This document shows positions 1-11,241 of a stretch of 64,000 nt of DNA, piece by piece; the stretch's first letter is position 1, and each line of letters opens with the position of its first letter. The DNA is from Papaver somniferum (Eukaryota; Streptophyta; Magnoliopsida; Ranunculales; Papaveraceae). Both the position numbers and the translations under genes were made by a program. Under the pieces are notes generated by a model, which ran no database searches, was not told the origin of the DNA, and saw nothing but the letters and a program-made list of their open reading frames with translations. The stretch covers positions 158,834,920 through 158,898,919 of the forward strand of contig NC_039358.1 of NCBI RefSeq assembly GCF_003573695.1, given 5' to 3'.

Positions 1-855
1 AGTTTGTGCAAGCGATCGAGCACCCTATAGGTTTGTCGTAGGCAATTCGATCGTCTAAGGGGAAATTGGGTCCGCCAAGGACCATGTTGTCACTTCTTTA
101 ATCGTTTGTAGGAAGATCTAAGACGTCCAACTAGGCTGGCAAAGTTGGACGGTTGCGACATTTTTTGAGACTGTTTTAGACAGTTTAGCTCATCCGAGCT
201 TCTTTCAATAACGAGATTACCCTGTTTAGGGTTAGCGTTCTATAACACTAAGACGTGTTGAAGCAAAGTCCGGTTGGTTGGGACGTTGGTGGGCCCACAG
301 TCGGTCGATACAGTAATTACCTAGTTCTGCCAGGAGTGGTCTAGGTTTTCTAAAACATGCGGCCAAATTGTGTGGTCGTGATTGTTCCTGAGACTGATAT
401 TAACAGTCTAGATTTTACTTAAGGAATTCAAGCGTGATTGAGCCCACTTAAAAGTGCGCCACTACGAGATTCTCTTTGTCAGAGAGTGGCGCAGCCTGTG
501 TGAGTACTTTCATGCAGACTTCAATACTGACACTTCGGGAGATTCATGCTACTCTGCTGAGAGTGAACATTAATCGTCATGTCATGACAACATTGAGGGT
601 TCTCTTGCGGAACATAGCGTAGGAAAATACAAGGCACACAATGCATTAAATGGATAATGTTACTAGGAAAATTCATAGAATATTCGGGATTGTTGCACCA
701 TTCTGAATTAATTCCATACATATTGAGTTGCGCAATGAGTGAAGAGTTTTTTCGCACTCATCACTTCTTAAATGACTTTATACCCTTGTAGGGCGTCAGA
801 GCATTAAATACAGGGTTTTACAATTTTAGCCCTATTCGAAAAACCACCATCAACA
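1..855 (-). repeat. 3' LTR of element R1 (cut by window edge)
   Basis: This is the end of a long terminal repeat. It matches 41849-42703 almost base for base, and that segment is the corresponding end of the R1 5' LTR. Read on the minus strand the LTR begins TGTTGATGG at 855. It holds the diverged hairpin modules typical of the family, for example the CCaACTaGGCTGGC hairpin near 130-155. Orientation follows from the polypurine tract at 856-865 and from primer sites beside the other family copies. The left part lies outside the window. The short open frames here are shadows. Confidence 0.85.
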
Positions 856-904
856 TTAAGTCCCCTGCTTAGCACGTAACAGTGACATTGTTGCGGGATA
901 AGCA
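856..904 (-). other. R1 polypurine tract plus adjacent hairpin
   Basis: On the minus strand, GGGGACTTAA (865-856) sits directly before the LTR start, as a plus-strand priming tract should. Abutting it is a 39-nt inverted repeat (866-904) with outer arms TGCTTA/TAAGCA, inner arms AACAGT/ATTGTT and loop GAC. The same structure occurs at 5516-5554 and 50613-50651, with compensatory changes. Role is unknown; position suggests a function in plus-strand priming or RNA 3'-end structure. Confidence 0.7.
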
Positions 905-1690
905 ATGGATGGTGACGGCTAAATATAAAAATTATGAGGCAAGGTAGACAGATGTTACCAGGATAGAGGCCGGCTAGGTCTTTGAGCAAGATACGCTTAA
1001 CGAAGTACCAAGGCTTGTAGTGATCGTCCTCCTATCATACGTCAATTGCCTCCAGGTAGATTTCGAAATTTGCTAAACTCCATTGCGCTCGATTGCGAGA
1101 GGCCTTGACTTAGGTTGCTTGGAGTCCGGATTGCTGAGTCGCAACGAAAATCTTCTTTAAACTCCTGAACATTGACTGGAATGGAATTACGTTCATTTTG
1201 ACCCTTTATCTCATAGGATCATTCTTTCCCTTCTGATTGCGATGTTGAAATGCTTGGAATGCTTGTATTGGCAAAATCTTCCGGAGTCTTTGAGTGAAGT
1301 AAACGAGCTGAGAGGCGTTCTGTTGCCGATGTGCTGCTATCAAGTCTTCAAGGACTTTGTTCTAAGCGATATCCTTTGAACCATCTTCTGAATCTTGGAT
1401 GGTTGTATGGAATGGGATGCGACGAGCAGTCCCCAGTTAGACTTCATATTCGATGGCGTGGCTGGATACGTGAAACCATCTCCGATTGTACTTTTGGAGT
1501 TTTTAATTCACATGTACGGCTTAATGTTGAGAATTTTTTGCGGCTCGTAAAACTTCAACAATGATGATGCTGATATTAGAAATGAATCGGTTGAGGGACG
1601 TGAAGGCATCCTGGAAGTCCCCAGGTGTAATTATCCCGAGCTTATTTTCTCTTGAAATATGTACTTCCATTACATTTTCTGGTAAGGTGT
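905..1690. other. R1 internal 3' region, no convincing gene
   Basis: Internal DNA of R1 between the PPT hairpin and the minisatellite. A plus-strand open stretch at 1331-1564 has no recognisable motif. By position it matches the part of R3 where the antisense PMD gene begins, so it could be a decayed N-terminal remnant, but I cannot show homology by eye. No pol domains are visible on the minus strand. Confidence 0.4.
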
Positions 1691-1996
1691 TGGAGTGTCT
1701 TCGACCTCTGAAGAGAGCACTAAAGCGGCTTCGGGGAGAGTGTTGAAGCAGCTACGAGAGAGCGTTGAAGCGGTTTCTTCTGGAGAGAGCGTTGAAGCGG
1801 CTTCAGGAGCGTGCGTTGAAGCGAATTCTTCTATAGAGAGTGTTGAAGCGGCTTCAGGAGAGAGCGTTGAAACACCTTCTTATGGAGAGAGCATTGAAAA
1901 AGCTTCAGGAGAGAGCGTGCGTTGAAGCGGCTTCTTCTGGAGAGAGCGTTGAAGTGGCTTCTTCTGGAGAGAGCGTTGAAGCGGCTTCTCCTTCAG
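1691..1996 (+). repeat. 24/27-bp minisatellite, acidic Glu/Ala/Ser repeat
   Basis: Tandem units of 24 or 27 bp built on GTTGAAGCGGCTTC with GGAGAGAGC linkers. On the plus strand they read as an 8-9 residue peptide repeat of the type GESVEAAS, open over about 75 codons (1695-1925). The unit lengths are multiples of three, so the frame survives unit gain and loss. The homologous array in R2 is at 5770-6270. It is antisense to R1 transcription. It could be a real coding repeat of the antisense gene or only a minisatellite. Confidence 0.7.
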
Positions 1997-2981
1997 TTTG
2001 ATTTTCCCTTACAAATTACATGCTTCTTGATTGACTGTCTCTCTTGTGTTGAAGAAATCCTTGACCGACGGTGAAGCAATTTCATGCTGAGTCTCAGTCC
2101 CAAAGCGTGAGTTACATGACTCTATCTTGTTTGGTCGGTGGGTTTACCATAATAAAGATATCACCATCTCGCCTCCGTACTGGTGACTCTATTACTTCTT
2201 CATGGGAAAGTAAAATATGTAGAAGTTCGGATTACCTCTGTCCGTAGTGGTTGTTGCTATGGTGAAGCTCTGGCGAGCATCAACGATTCTTGGCAGCAGC
2301 TATGATCAGAAGAGACTAGCAGGGAGAGGCATGGTAGCTACTTGCACGAACTTGGCAGTCTTCATATATGAGTTTTCAACTTGATATATGTTGTCACGCT
2401 GGGTCTCTGAATAAATAATTTGGGAGAGAGTTGGAGTTGAACCCAATGTTGATGAGAATAGTACGAGTTGCTGATCATGAGGCCGTCTTTACGTCTACGT
2501 TGTGTTTCATAGACATCCAGGAATATCGCTGGTCTTTAAAAAATAGATCTGCTCCCTCGAATACTCTACGTCTTTAGGAATCTTGGAATCATAATGACAG
2601 CGGGCTTGCGTCTTTCCAAATTCAGCATCTTTGAGATGGGTAGTTCTAAGCAGTCTCCAGCGACGCTCCTTTGCCTTTATCATCTTTGGATCGTGTCTTT
2701 GAGGAGTAGGGAAGTCCCCTCATGCGAATGAATTAACTAATAGGTTCTGCAAATATGATGAAGCTCTTGACATGGAGAGTCTGCGTGTACCTCTTAAGTT
2801 CTAGGCGCAACCTCCTTTGGTGACACAACTACTTCTTCTACGGGAGACGAAATTCTGAAAGCGTCCCTCATAGATGTTGTTGCGGTCGAGCCATATATAG
2901 AATATCTTGGACGTTGTTTCGTCATTGTGGGAGTCGTGCATGTGGTACTGGAGTTGGAGTTGGCGATTTTGGACGCGCATG
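1997..2981. other. R1 internal region, shared with R2 6271-7130
   Basis: Non-coding by eye. The sequence follows R2 6271-7130 closely, including the segment after the minisatellite and the block around 2540-2880 (R2 6790-7130). It ends at the R2 insertion, where GCATG (2977-2981) is the left target duplication. No RT, integrase or other domain is recognisable on either strand. Confidence 0.6.
2977..2981. other. Left target-site duplication of R2
   Basis: GCATG directly precedes the LTR at 2982. GCAGG (38266-38270) directly follows the partner LTR at 38265. Four of five bases agree, as expected of an old 5-bp duplication, and the flanks on both sides are R-family internal DNA (R1). Confidence 0.6.
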
Positions 2982-5505
2982 TGTTTATGGGTGAAAACTG
3001 TTTCTGCTGTTTTTGGTAAATTTGGGTATGTGTGGATGAGAAACGAATCTAAACCATAAACAAATGCACTGCACGGGAGTACTTTTGATTCGAGAGATCA
3101 ATTTGTACAATTCTGTCCTAAACCAAGAAATTGTCGTTCCAGATTTGCTTCAGTCACAAAGTGAAGTAGATGGGGTTGATCTTAGGGAGGGAAGCGAAGA
3201 AGGTATTGAGATTATGAAGGTGTTGGCTGTTTATGACTTGTATCAGAATGTTGAACTGGCTTGCACAATGTAATCTATCAGTTTTGGGTGTTTTCTGGAT
3301 ACGTTGGTTACAACACTTGGTTTTTTTCTGTCTGTGTTTTTTCGTGTTGTTTGGAAATAGGCGAAGGACCTATTTATACAAGTCATTGAGCGCAAACCCT
3401 CATCTCGTAGGAAGTGGAGGAAGTTGAGTGATGGAGTAGTGGGGTCGTGTAAGTGATTGCACGATCACGTCTTAGCCCACTTCCCTCATCATCTTAACCG
3501 TCCATGCCTCCTGACACGTTCTTATATATGGGCGTGTTGCACGCCGCGCGCTGTAAACCGCCAGACCAATACCCCAGTAAGTATCCCCCAGTTTGTGACA
3601 TGCTTGATGTCTCGAATGAGTGGATCGTGGGACCCAAAGGAAGTAGCACACGGTGCTAGGTTAAATAACTGAGTTTATTTAGGAAAATCGGTATTCATGA
3701 AATATCGTGTATACTTTATGCATGTAATGCATCGAATACAATCAATATGTATGAAGCATCGCTGTTTTAAAGCTTAACGGAGTAAGTCGCGGATTAAGCG
3801 TCTTAAAATAGCTGCACGCCCAACCATCTTCGAGTGATCGTTTGGAGGCCGCATGGGAGGGCCATCCCTTGGACAATCACACTTTGTGGTAGAGTGACGG
3901 ACGGTGATCACCAAGGTGCCTCATTGGCCGTTTAACTCTTAGCCTAGGATGTCCGACCAAGCTGGCAAAGTTGGACGGACGAGATGATCTGCGTCACATG
4001 TTTGCGACCGTTGATGGATTTTAGGGTTTTAAAGAGGTGCACAAGCATCACTCTTTAGCTTGACCGAAATCAAGCATGGACAAAGTTTTTGGTGGGACCG
4101 ACCGGGCATGCGTGTAGCCGGCTTGCCGGTGTACAAGTCCATGCCACTCTGTCTCGCGGAGGTGCGATCTAGGCCACTCAATTTGTCTGGAAAAGGTGAG
4201 TGGTCGTGATCGATTTACGACAGAAATCCTTTGCCGCAAAGGATTTTAGGGCGCCAAGACATGCCATCTTTGGGCGTGCGTTTCGAGGCGCCTGGCCATG
4301 GTCCACCTTGGCCGACAGGTTACATGCGCAGGTGGGCCACGGTGATCATGTTGATGCTCTCTGGACCTCCTTAGTCTATATATATACCCACCATCTGAGC
4401 TGGCGAAGATGGATGGTCATGATCAAACTGCGACATATATGTAATGCCGCAAACCCTAATTAGGGTTTTGGATCAGTCATGCGTGCGCAAATTTGGCCAA
4501 ACGATTTGGCAGGCTATGCTCCTCCTTTGGGGAGACCGACCGTGTGGGGCCCATGTTGGGTCAACGGTGAACTTTTGTGTTCCTGCCCGATGGTCATCTA
4601 AATATGCTGGCGAAGTTGGATGGTTGTGATCGATTTAAAACGCTAGTGGGATTTCCGCAACCCTTTAAGTATCACGTCAGCCACACTTCGAGCAAACCTT
4701 CATTGCTCTAGGACTAGGTCGTGAGTAAACCGATCAGGTGGGTGACGAATGGGCCCGCTAATGTGTGCATTAACGCTTCACTGATCAACCGTGGGATGAT
4801 ATAATCCGTCCAACCAGGCTGGTGAAGTTGGACGGTCATGATGATTTTAAGACTGCTTTGAGCGGTCTTGCTCGTTTGAGCCTTCCCCAAAGCAACACGG
4901 CCATCCCTCTTTGGGGCCGGCGTTTGACAGGCGTTAGGGATATAGCGTAGTGTTCGACCGGATAGGGTATAAGCGGGCCCGCCGGTGGTCATCACAATGA
5001 TCGCCCACTCCTGCTAGGGTTCGGCTAGGCTGGTTAAATCATGCGGTCTACTTGCATGGCCGCGATTGTTTTTGAGACTGATATGGACAGTCCAGACTTT
5101 CTTTAAGGAAATTAAATACATTCGATCGAGCTGTTTCGCGTCGATTCGAAATTCTATTTGTCAGAGAGTGATGCAGCTTGTACGGGTATTTCGTGCATAT
5201 CCCAAAATTGGCACTTGGAGATTCGTGTTACTCTGCTGAGAGTGAACACTCAGTTGTCATGTCATGCTAATGATGAGAGTTCGGAAAATCATGCATTAAT
5301 TAATAATGCTAAAATTCACAGAATATTTGGGATTGTTGCTGCATGCACCATTCTGGGTGAATTATGTGTATTTATTGAATTGCTTCTAATAAAAAAAAAT
5401 GAAGAGGTACTCATCACTTATCAAACGGCTTTACCCTTTGCAGGATGTCAGCGCATTAAATTTGGTTTTACAATTTTAGCCCTGAACTAAAATCCACCAT
5501 CAACA
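2982..5505 (-). repeat. 3' LTR of element R2
   Basis: A 2524-bp LTR with TG...CA ends (TGTTTATGG at 2982, CATCAACA ending 5505 on the plus strand). It is nearly identical to 35701-38265, the R2 5' LTR, and related to the LTRs at 40088-42703, 48266-50602 and 56065 onward. It contains about six diverged modules of about 220 bp with hairpins near 3951, 4173, 4391, 4594, 4806 and 5028, and a telo-box-like palindrome at 4451-4468. Orientation is minus: the PPT is at 5506-5515 and a TATA box at 3371-3378. Confidence 0.9.
3371..3378 (-). promoter_or_regulatory. TATA box of the R2 3' LTR
   Basis: TATAAATA on the minus strand in the context TTGTATAAATAGG. The same box is in every family LTR: 36089-36096, 40469-40476, 48638-48645 and 56439-56446. 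It places the expected transcription start near 3340 and leaves about 360 bp of R-U5. This agrees with minus-strand orientation. Confidence 0.7.
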
Positions 5506-5554
5506 TTAAGTCCCCTGCCTAGCACGTAATAGTTGCACTATTGCGGGGTAGGCA
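5506..5554 (-). other. R2 polypurine tract plus adjacent hairpin
   Basis: The minus strand reads GGGGACTTAA (5515-5506) next to the LTR. The adjoining 39-nt inverted repeat 5516-5554 has outer arms TGCCTA/TAGGCA, middle GCACGT/GCGGGG, inner arms AATAGT/ACTATT (perfect) and loop TGC. Against R1 the outer arm changes C-G to T-A and the inner arm T-A to C-G in matched pairs. Confidence 0.75.
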
Positions 5555-5769
5555 TTAGATGGTGACAAATAAAGCTAACACTTATGAGACAAAGTTAGAT
5601 GTTACCAGGAGAGATGGGTCGTCCTGTCCTTGGAGCATATCACGTTCAAGAGGCGTCCAGGTGAGCGTTCCCCTAACATGATGTCGGTTTATGTCATAAT
5701 CTTCGACTCTGATGTGGACGATCCCTATCATGAGGAATATCCTTAAAAAGGATGCTGATGCAATTTCTG

Positions 5770-6270
5770 AAAAGATGTTGAAGCATCTCCAAAAGAGAAC
5801 GTTGATGTAGCTTCCGGAAGGCGTGTTGATGCGGCTTCTGAAGCGAACGTCGAGGCGGCTCCTGAAGAGAGAGTTGAAGCAGCTTCTGAAGCGAACGTCG
5901 AGGAGACTCCTGGAGAGAGCGTTGAAGCGGCTTCTACTGGAGGAAGCGTTGAAGCACCTTCTTTTAGCGAGCGTTGAAGCGGCTTCTGCTGGAGAGAGAG
6001 TTGAAGCGGCTTCTCCTAGAGCGAGCGTTGAAGAGGCTTCTTCTGGAGAGAGCGTTGAAGCATCTTCTTCTAGTGAGCGCTGAAGCGGCTTCTGCTGGAG
6101 GGAGCGTTGAAGCGTATTCTTCAGGAGAGAGCGTTGAAGCGGCTTCTCCTAGAGCGAGCGTTGAAGAGGCTTCTTCTGGAGAGAGTGTTGAAGCATCTCT
6201 TCTAGCGAGCTTTGAAGCGACTTCTGCTGGAGGGAGCATTGAAGCGGCTTCTGCTGGAGGGAGCATTTAA
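5770..6270 (+). repeat. Minisatellite of R2, acidic Glu/Ala/Ser coding repeat
   Basis: About 18 units of 24-30 bp related to GTTGAAGCGGCTTC with GGAGAGAGC linkers, homologous to 1691-1996. The plus-strand reading (5823-6083 and 5974-6270 in two frames) gives repeats such as SVEAAS. Just upstream a plus-strand stretch ending in an acidic FDSDVDDPYHEE segment is broken by stops. It lies antisense to R2, about 220 bp from the PPT. Overlapping open frames on both strands follow from the repeat, so only the repeat itself is secure. Confidence 0.75.
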
Positions 6271-7236
6271 GTGGCTTCCTCTTCAGTTTGATTTACCCTT
6301 GAATTACATGCTTCTTGATTGACCATCTCTCTCGTGTCGAAGAAGTCCTTGACTGACGGTGAAGGAACTTCATGCTGAGCCTCAGTCACCAAGCGTGATT
6401 TACATGGTTCTATCTTGTATGGTCGGTGGGTTTACAATAATAAATATATGGCCATCTCGCCTCCGTGACTCTATTACTTCTCCATGGGAAAATAAAATAT
6501 GCAGAAGTTCGGATTACCTATGTCCGTAGTGGTTGTTTCTATGGTGAAGCTCGGGATTGGAAGTCTTCATATAGTGGTAGAGCTTGTCTCGTTATTAGAG
6601 GGAAAATCTAATGATGGAACTGATAGCTTCCTTGTTTCCTCATAGAATGAAAAAATAGGGAGACAGTCCCCTACCCATGAGTATCTACTGAGCCTTCGAC
6701 TTGATAAACGTTATCACGCTGGGTTCATGAGGTCGTCTTTACGTCTGCATTGTATTTCATAGACGTCCAGGAACATCACTGGTCTTTGACAATACGTCTT
6801 CTCTCTTAAGTATATCCTCGTCTTTGGACATCTTGGAATCATAATGATAGCGTGCTTACATCTCTCTAAATTCACCATCTTTGAGATGGCCAGTGCTAAG
6901 CAGTCCCCAGTCACACTCCTCTGCCATTATCACCTTTGGATCGTGTCTTTGAGAAGCAGGGAAGTTCCTTCATGCGAATGACTTAACTAATAGGGTCTGC
7001 AAATATGATGAAGCTCTTCTCATGGAGAATCTGTATGTTCCTCTTAAGTGCCAGGTGCAATCTCCTTTGGTAACGCAACTACTTCTTCTACGGGAGACGA
7101 AATTCTGAAAGCGTCTCTCATTGATATTGTGGTCATCGCTATCTTCTTGAGGATGCTCCCTTGAGGTGTCGGCTTCAGTAGATCTGAAGATGTTCCGCGC
7201 TCTCTCTCGTCCTGGATGACATAATAGGCGAACCAT
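6271..7236. other. R2 internal 3' non-coding region
   Basis: Homologous to R1 1997-2880 and, around 7138-7260, to R1 39320-39440. No domain is recognised on either strand. The RT fragment stops abruptly at its left edge, and RNase H and integrase are absent, so this region marks a large internal deletion of pol. Confidence 0.5.
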
Positions 7237-7791
7237 TTATGATGATTTGGAGATGACAATATTCGGATTGTAGACGCTATATACATCCATGAAGGAGAAC
7301 ACGCCGTGTCCGCTGGTGGCATCCACTAACATGTCGATGTTAGATAGAGGAAAATCATCTTTGGGACAACATCTGTTCAAGTCTCTAAAATGCACACAAC
7401 ACTTGATCTGTCCATTTTTCTTTTTTACCGGAACCATATTAGACAACCATGTTGGATGATGAATGGGTTTGATGAAGCCAGCAGCTAGCAACTTCTGAAT
7501 CTCAGTCTTGATTTGCTCTTCTACCTCGTGTCTGAACTGCCTCGGAGACTGTTTAACCGGCTTGGATCCAGGTATGACATGTAGATGATGGGTGACCAAT
7601 TTTTCATCTAAACCGGATATTTCTTCATACGTCCAAGCGAATATGTCCTGGTACTCTTTGAGAAGTTCCACGAGCTTCGTGCGTTCATCCGTACACAAGG
7701 TTGAGCTGGTGGAGATAGGCCTAGGAGATTCCTCATTCCCGATGTTAACGATTTTGAGCTCATCAATTGTGGAATTGTTTCCATCTTGCAT
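7237..7791 (-). pseudogene. Ty3/gypsy reverse transcriptase, N-terminal fragment (R2 pol)
   Basis: The minus-strand translation carries the conserved start of a Ty3/gypsy RT: the PG(S)KPVKQ..RR-type entry, then LLAAGFIKPIHHPTWLSNMV, VPVKKKNGQIKCCVHFRDLN, CPKDDFPLSNIDMLVDATSG and FSFMDVYS, whose Asp corresponds to the first catalytic carboxylate. The reading breaks immediately after this block. The YxDD box, RNase H and integrase are missing. It lies downstream of the protease at 8233-8766 on the same strand, the normal gag-pro-RT order. The intervening 7792-8232 is the same reading broken by stops. Non-functional. Confidence 0.9.
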
Positions 7792-8232
7792 CTATCGTGG
7801 ATCATCTAGCATTTCTTATTTTGGTTCGTCGTTGTTGCAGCATTCCGTTGGGCGAAGAGACTGGGTAACAGTCTCCCCTGTTAATTGTTAACAGCGGCGT
7901 CGGTACACAGTTTTCCCTTTCTGATCACGGCTCGCCACAAAAGTTCGCTCCCTCTTAGTGTGAGCGTCGGTCGTGGCTTCACATGATGAAGAATAATTGG
8001 TACGTCTTGTCAGCAAAGATGTATCGTGAGACTTAGCCTTCAATGATGCAAGTCGGTCCTCTTCCTGGATTGACGCCCACGTGGGGAGTGGGGTGCAATG
8101 AACTTTGTCTGATTCTTACCGCAGAGTTTCTCTTAGTTCAAACAATTTCGCTCCACATATTGGTGCGTAAGGAGACAATGATGTAGGAATACGAACGACT
8201 TCTTTGTTCAGAATAGTCTTCAGGCATTGGTG

Positions 8233-8766
8233 CTACATTGAGGGGACGATCCTATTGTCATGAAGCCATGGTCTCCCCAGTATCATATGGTAGTCCGGAT
8301 CCTTTTCTATGACTTCTAATTTCACCTTTGATTGGACGGGACCTACAGATAAATTCAGATTGACATACCCGTACGTATTGGTTTGGTTTCCTTCAAAGTC
8401 TGTCATCGTGATAGGCTGTCGCACGATCTTGCTTGGTCGAACCTTGGCCGTCCTGAGTGTCTTGAGAGTAATCACGTTCGAAGATGCTCCCATGTCGATG
8501 AGGGACCTTTTGAAATATGAATCCTTGATGCGTGCGGTAACGTGTAGGGCCCGGTTGTGACCTTCTTCCGCCATCATGTCTTCTTCTGTAAATGTGACAT
8601 TATTCACAGACATCTCTGGTGTTTTCGAGGCTTCTGGACGCAAAGGAGTTAAATGCACGTCTAGGGTTATCTGGTTGATTGCAGCAAACGTCTTCACCCG
8701 CTGATTCTTTGAGAGGTGTAATAGTTCGCATAAACTTTCCACTAGAGAAGCCGCTTCCTGATCCAC
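8233..8766 (-). pseudogene. Retropepsin-like aspartic protease (R2 pro)
   Basis: A 177-codon minus-strand frame with a retropepsin-like fold signature: LIDMGASSNVI (active-site Asp in a DMG variant of D-T/S-G) at about residues 90-100 and ILGRPWLHD near the C-terminus, the conserved second half. It is cut at its N-terminal side by element C, inserted at 8769/8770, so the upstream gag lies 26.5 kb away at 35302-35633. It would release Gag and Pol proteins from a polyprotein. Truncation and downstream stops make it a relic. Confidence 0.85.
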
Positions 8767-8769
8767 TGG

Positions 8770-9128
8770 TGATAGGTTTCTAAAACACCTAATTTTATAT
8801 CTAGTATTTATGCTTTCTTTGCTATTGTCGTGTAAATTATGTATCTTATGATTTATTTTGAGTTTATTAGGTGTTTTGGAGTCATTGGCATAAAAGAGGA
8901 GAAATATAGGCTCAATTCACCACTCGGAGACTATGGGCGTGCACAGATTTGAAGCTAGCAGGAAACATGTTCGGTTGTGCTTAAAACAGGGATTGCTGGA
9001 GCACCAGCACTATTGGATCAGGGAATCCACCTGCTAACCCATCCAATATACCCCCTAATCGAATTAGGTCGAGAAGAAAGTTTTCCACTTCTAGGAATTA
9101 CTGGTTAATCCAGTTTACAAAGAACCTT
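8770..9128 (+). repeat. LTR-A of element C, 5' segment
   Basis: Begins TGATAGG after the ACTGG duplication and runs to the M1 insertion. It is non-coding and resembles U3 starts of large plant LTRs. LTR-B lacks this part, so the exact M1 junction cannot be checked against an empty site. Confidence 0.7.
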
Positions 9129-9197
9129 TTAGTGTGTAGTCCAACACTAAAATAATTCTACTCGCTGGTCCAAAAATATGTTTTTGGACCAGAGTTT

Positions 9198-9980
9198 TTA
9201 ATCGATGGTCCTAATACGTGTGGAAGCTATAATGTGTACTTTTCTAAATGCCTAAACAACCCTTCTGGTCAAATTTAATTCAGTTTTATCAGCTCGTTCT
9301 TCACAAATTGGAGAGCTCTGGCGATGACGATGGTGATTTATGGAAAAAAGCCAAAGATTCCAACTCCCTCTACAAACTAAATCCGGAGGAGTCGATAATG
9401 GTGAATCGTCGTTGTTCTCATTTTATATTTGATATGTACATAGGATGTGTACATATGGATACCATCCGTATTTTCAACTAAATCCTATGTAATCGAGATT
9501 TTGTAATCTTATCAACACTCTGGCTATTCATGGAGATGAGGTTTCACAGAATCACAAAATAATACTCGTTAGTGGACCATTATTGTTGTTTCCAAAACTA
9601 AGTCTTCTACTCTTCTTATAATTTTCCTAATTTTGATTTTAAACACCTTTTGATTTCAAAAGGGAAAAATAATTTTTAGGGTTTTCAAAGATCTTTTTTA
9701 TATTCTTCTTTCGTAGGTGATTGAAACTTGTTTTTCCTGATTTGATTAATTCAGATTATTTTAGGTATGTTATTCATGTTTAATTTTTATTTAGGTGTGG
9801 TTAGTTTTAAAAAATTTCTTGAAAGATCAATTAATTTATAGGATCGATTTGGTTTTTGGAGCTTTTTTGTTTTTGGAATTTTTTGTATGGTGATCTGTTG
9901 AGTTAGCTTAAACATTTTTGATTTGTTGGGATTGCACTTGAGATATTAGCTTAAATAAAAAGAATGAATTCATGTTTTGC
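9198..9980. other. M1 left interior, nothing coding
   Basis: AT-rich sequence after the left inverted repeat. A plus-strand frame at 9248-9481 has no recognisable domain or splice context. The stretch may include a leader of an M1 transcript, but nothing decides it. Confidence 0.35.
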
Positions 9981-11103
9981 CTGTACTGATTTTCGCAGTA
10001 CATATTTGTTGTGTAGTGCTTTCGCGGTACATATGTTCATGTACTGATTTTGCATTTGGTACTTGTCCTATGTGTTAACAGTAAAGACGGCGGAAATGGG
10101 GTTGTAATGGTGGCGAAGGATAAAATGTTAGGAAAAGAAGATACGTGAGAGGAACACAATGCTAGAGTAGATGCCAAATACAAGGGAAAGGTGGGTTTTT
10201 TATCCCCTGAACATCAATTTAAAATTAAAAAACTAGAGAAATGGTCAAGTACTTGTGGTTAGAATTCTAGAGACACGAGGTCTTAGAATTACATTAGTGA
10301 ACACTATCTACGGAATTTGGACATTATGTATTGGCTTTAACTATTTAGGTACCAACATTAGTTTTGTTCATTTCATTTCTAAGACCACATTTTAGGTACC
10401 AAGAGAAACTTACGAGACAGGAATATGGTCATGTTTCGTTAGCCAAATTAAGATTTTATTGGGAATGCGTATGCGCACCCTAGAGTCTTAAAACGAAAAC
10501 ATCATTTAGTTTTTTTCTTTTGCATTATCTATTGTGCATGAGTTTAGCAATATCATATCAATAGATTAAGCAGTACATGTTGATATGCGTAGTCCCACCT
10601 GAGATCCAGATGTTACTCCTTGGACCAAAGTCCTTGGTGCAATATTATGTAAGTAATATATAATGTATGTTTTTGAAAAGTGTCTCGATGCGTTAGGTTT
10701 CACTCAGTACATATCAATATGTACCAAGGTTTCACTTAGTACACATCAATATGTACCAAGGTTTCACTTAGTAAACATCAATATGTATAAGGATTTCCCT
10801 TGTAATATGACGCACCTTGTGTCCAGTGAACATATAGAGGTAAGTTAATCAATTTTGTTTTCTATTCGCGATCAGTATTAGTTGGAAATTGCAAAATTTG
10901 ATATGTACTAGGGTTTCACTCAGTACATATCAATATGTACTAGAAGGGTTCACTCAGTACATATCAATATTGGTTTTAACTTTCTACTTTACAGATTATA
11001 TTGGTATATATATTGTTGTGCATGATGATTCAGACAATGCAGAAAACATCTGCACCTGTAATTCTCTATGTTATCTGATATTGGTCCTTGGTAGATCTAG
11101 AAC

Positions 11104-11241
11104 CAGATGCTAGATAGTAAGGGTAAAGCATCAGTTGGATTGGCAAGTGTTTTACTGGTTCCAACCGATTCAGGCTCCGAGATAAGCACCACGGAAACAG
11201 TAGCTAACAACCAAGTTCGAAATGAAATACCGGTCGAGAAA
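11104..11241 (+). CDS. Exon-like segment in M1, unknown protein
   Basis: An open plus-strand stretch reading NQMLDSKGKASV and on to RNEIPVEK, ending at a good splice donor (AAAG|GTAAATTT near 11241). The composition is hydrophilic and Ser/Thr-rich. The protein family is not recognised. It may be an exon of a captured gene or of an M1 gene. Confidence 0.35.

Noticed and set aside
5964..6266. Long minus-strand frame over the minisatellite
   Set aside because: Three-periodic tandem repeats stay open in several frames on both strands. The minus-strand reading has no support beyond that.
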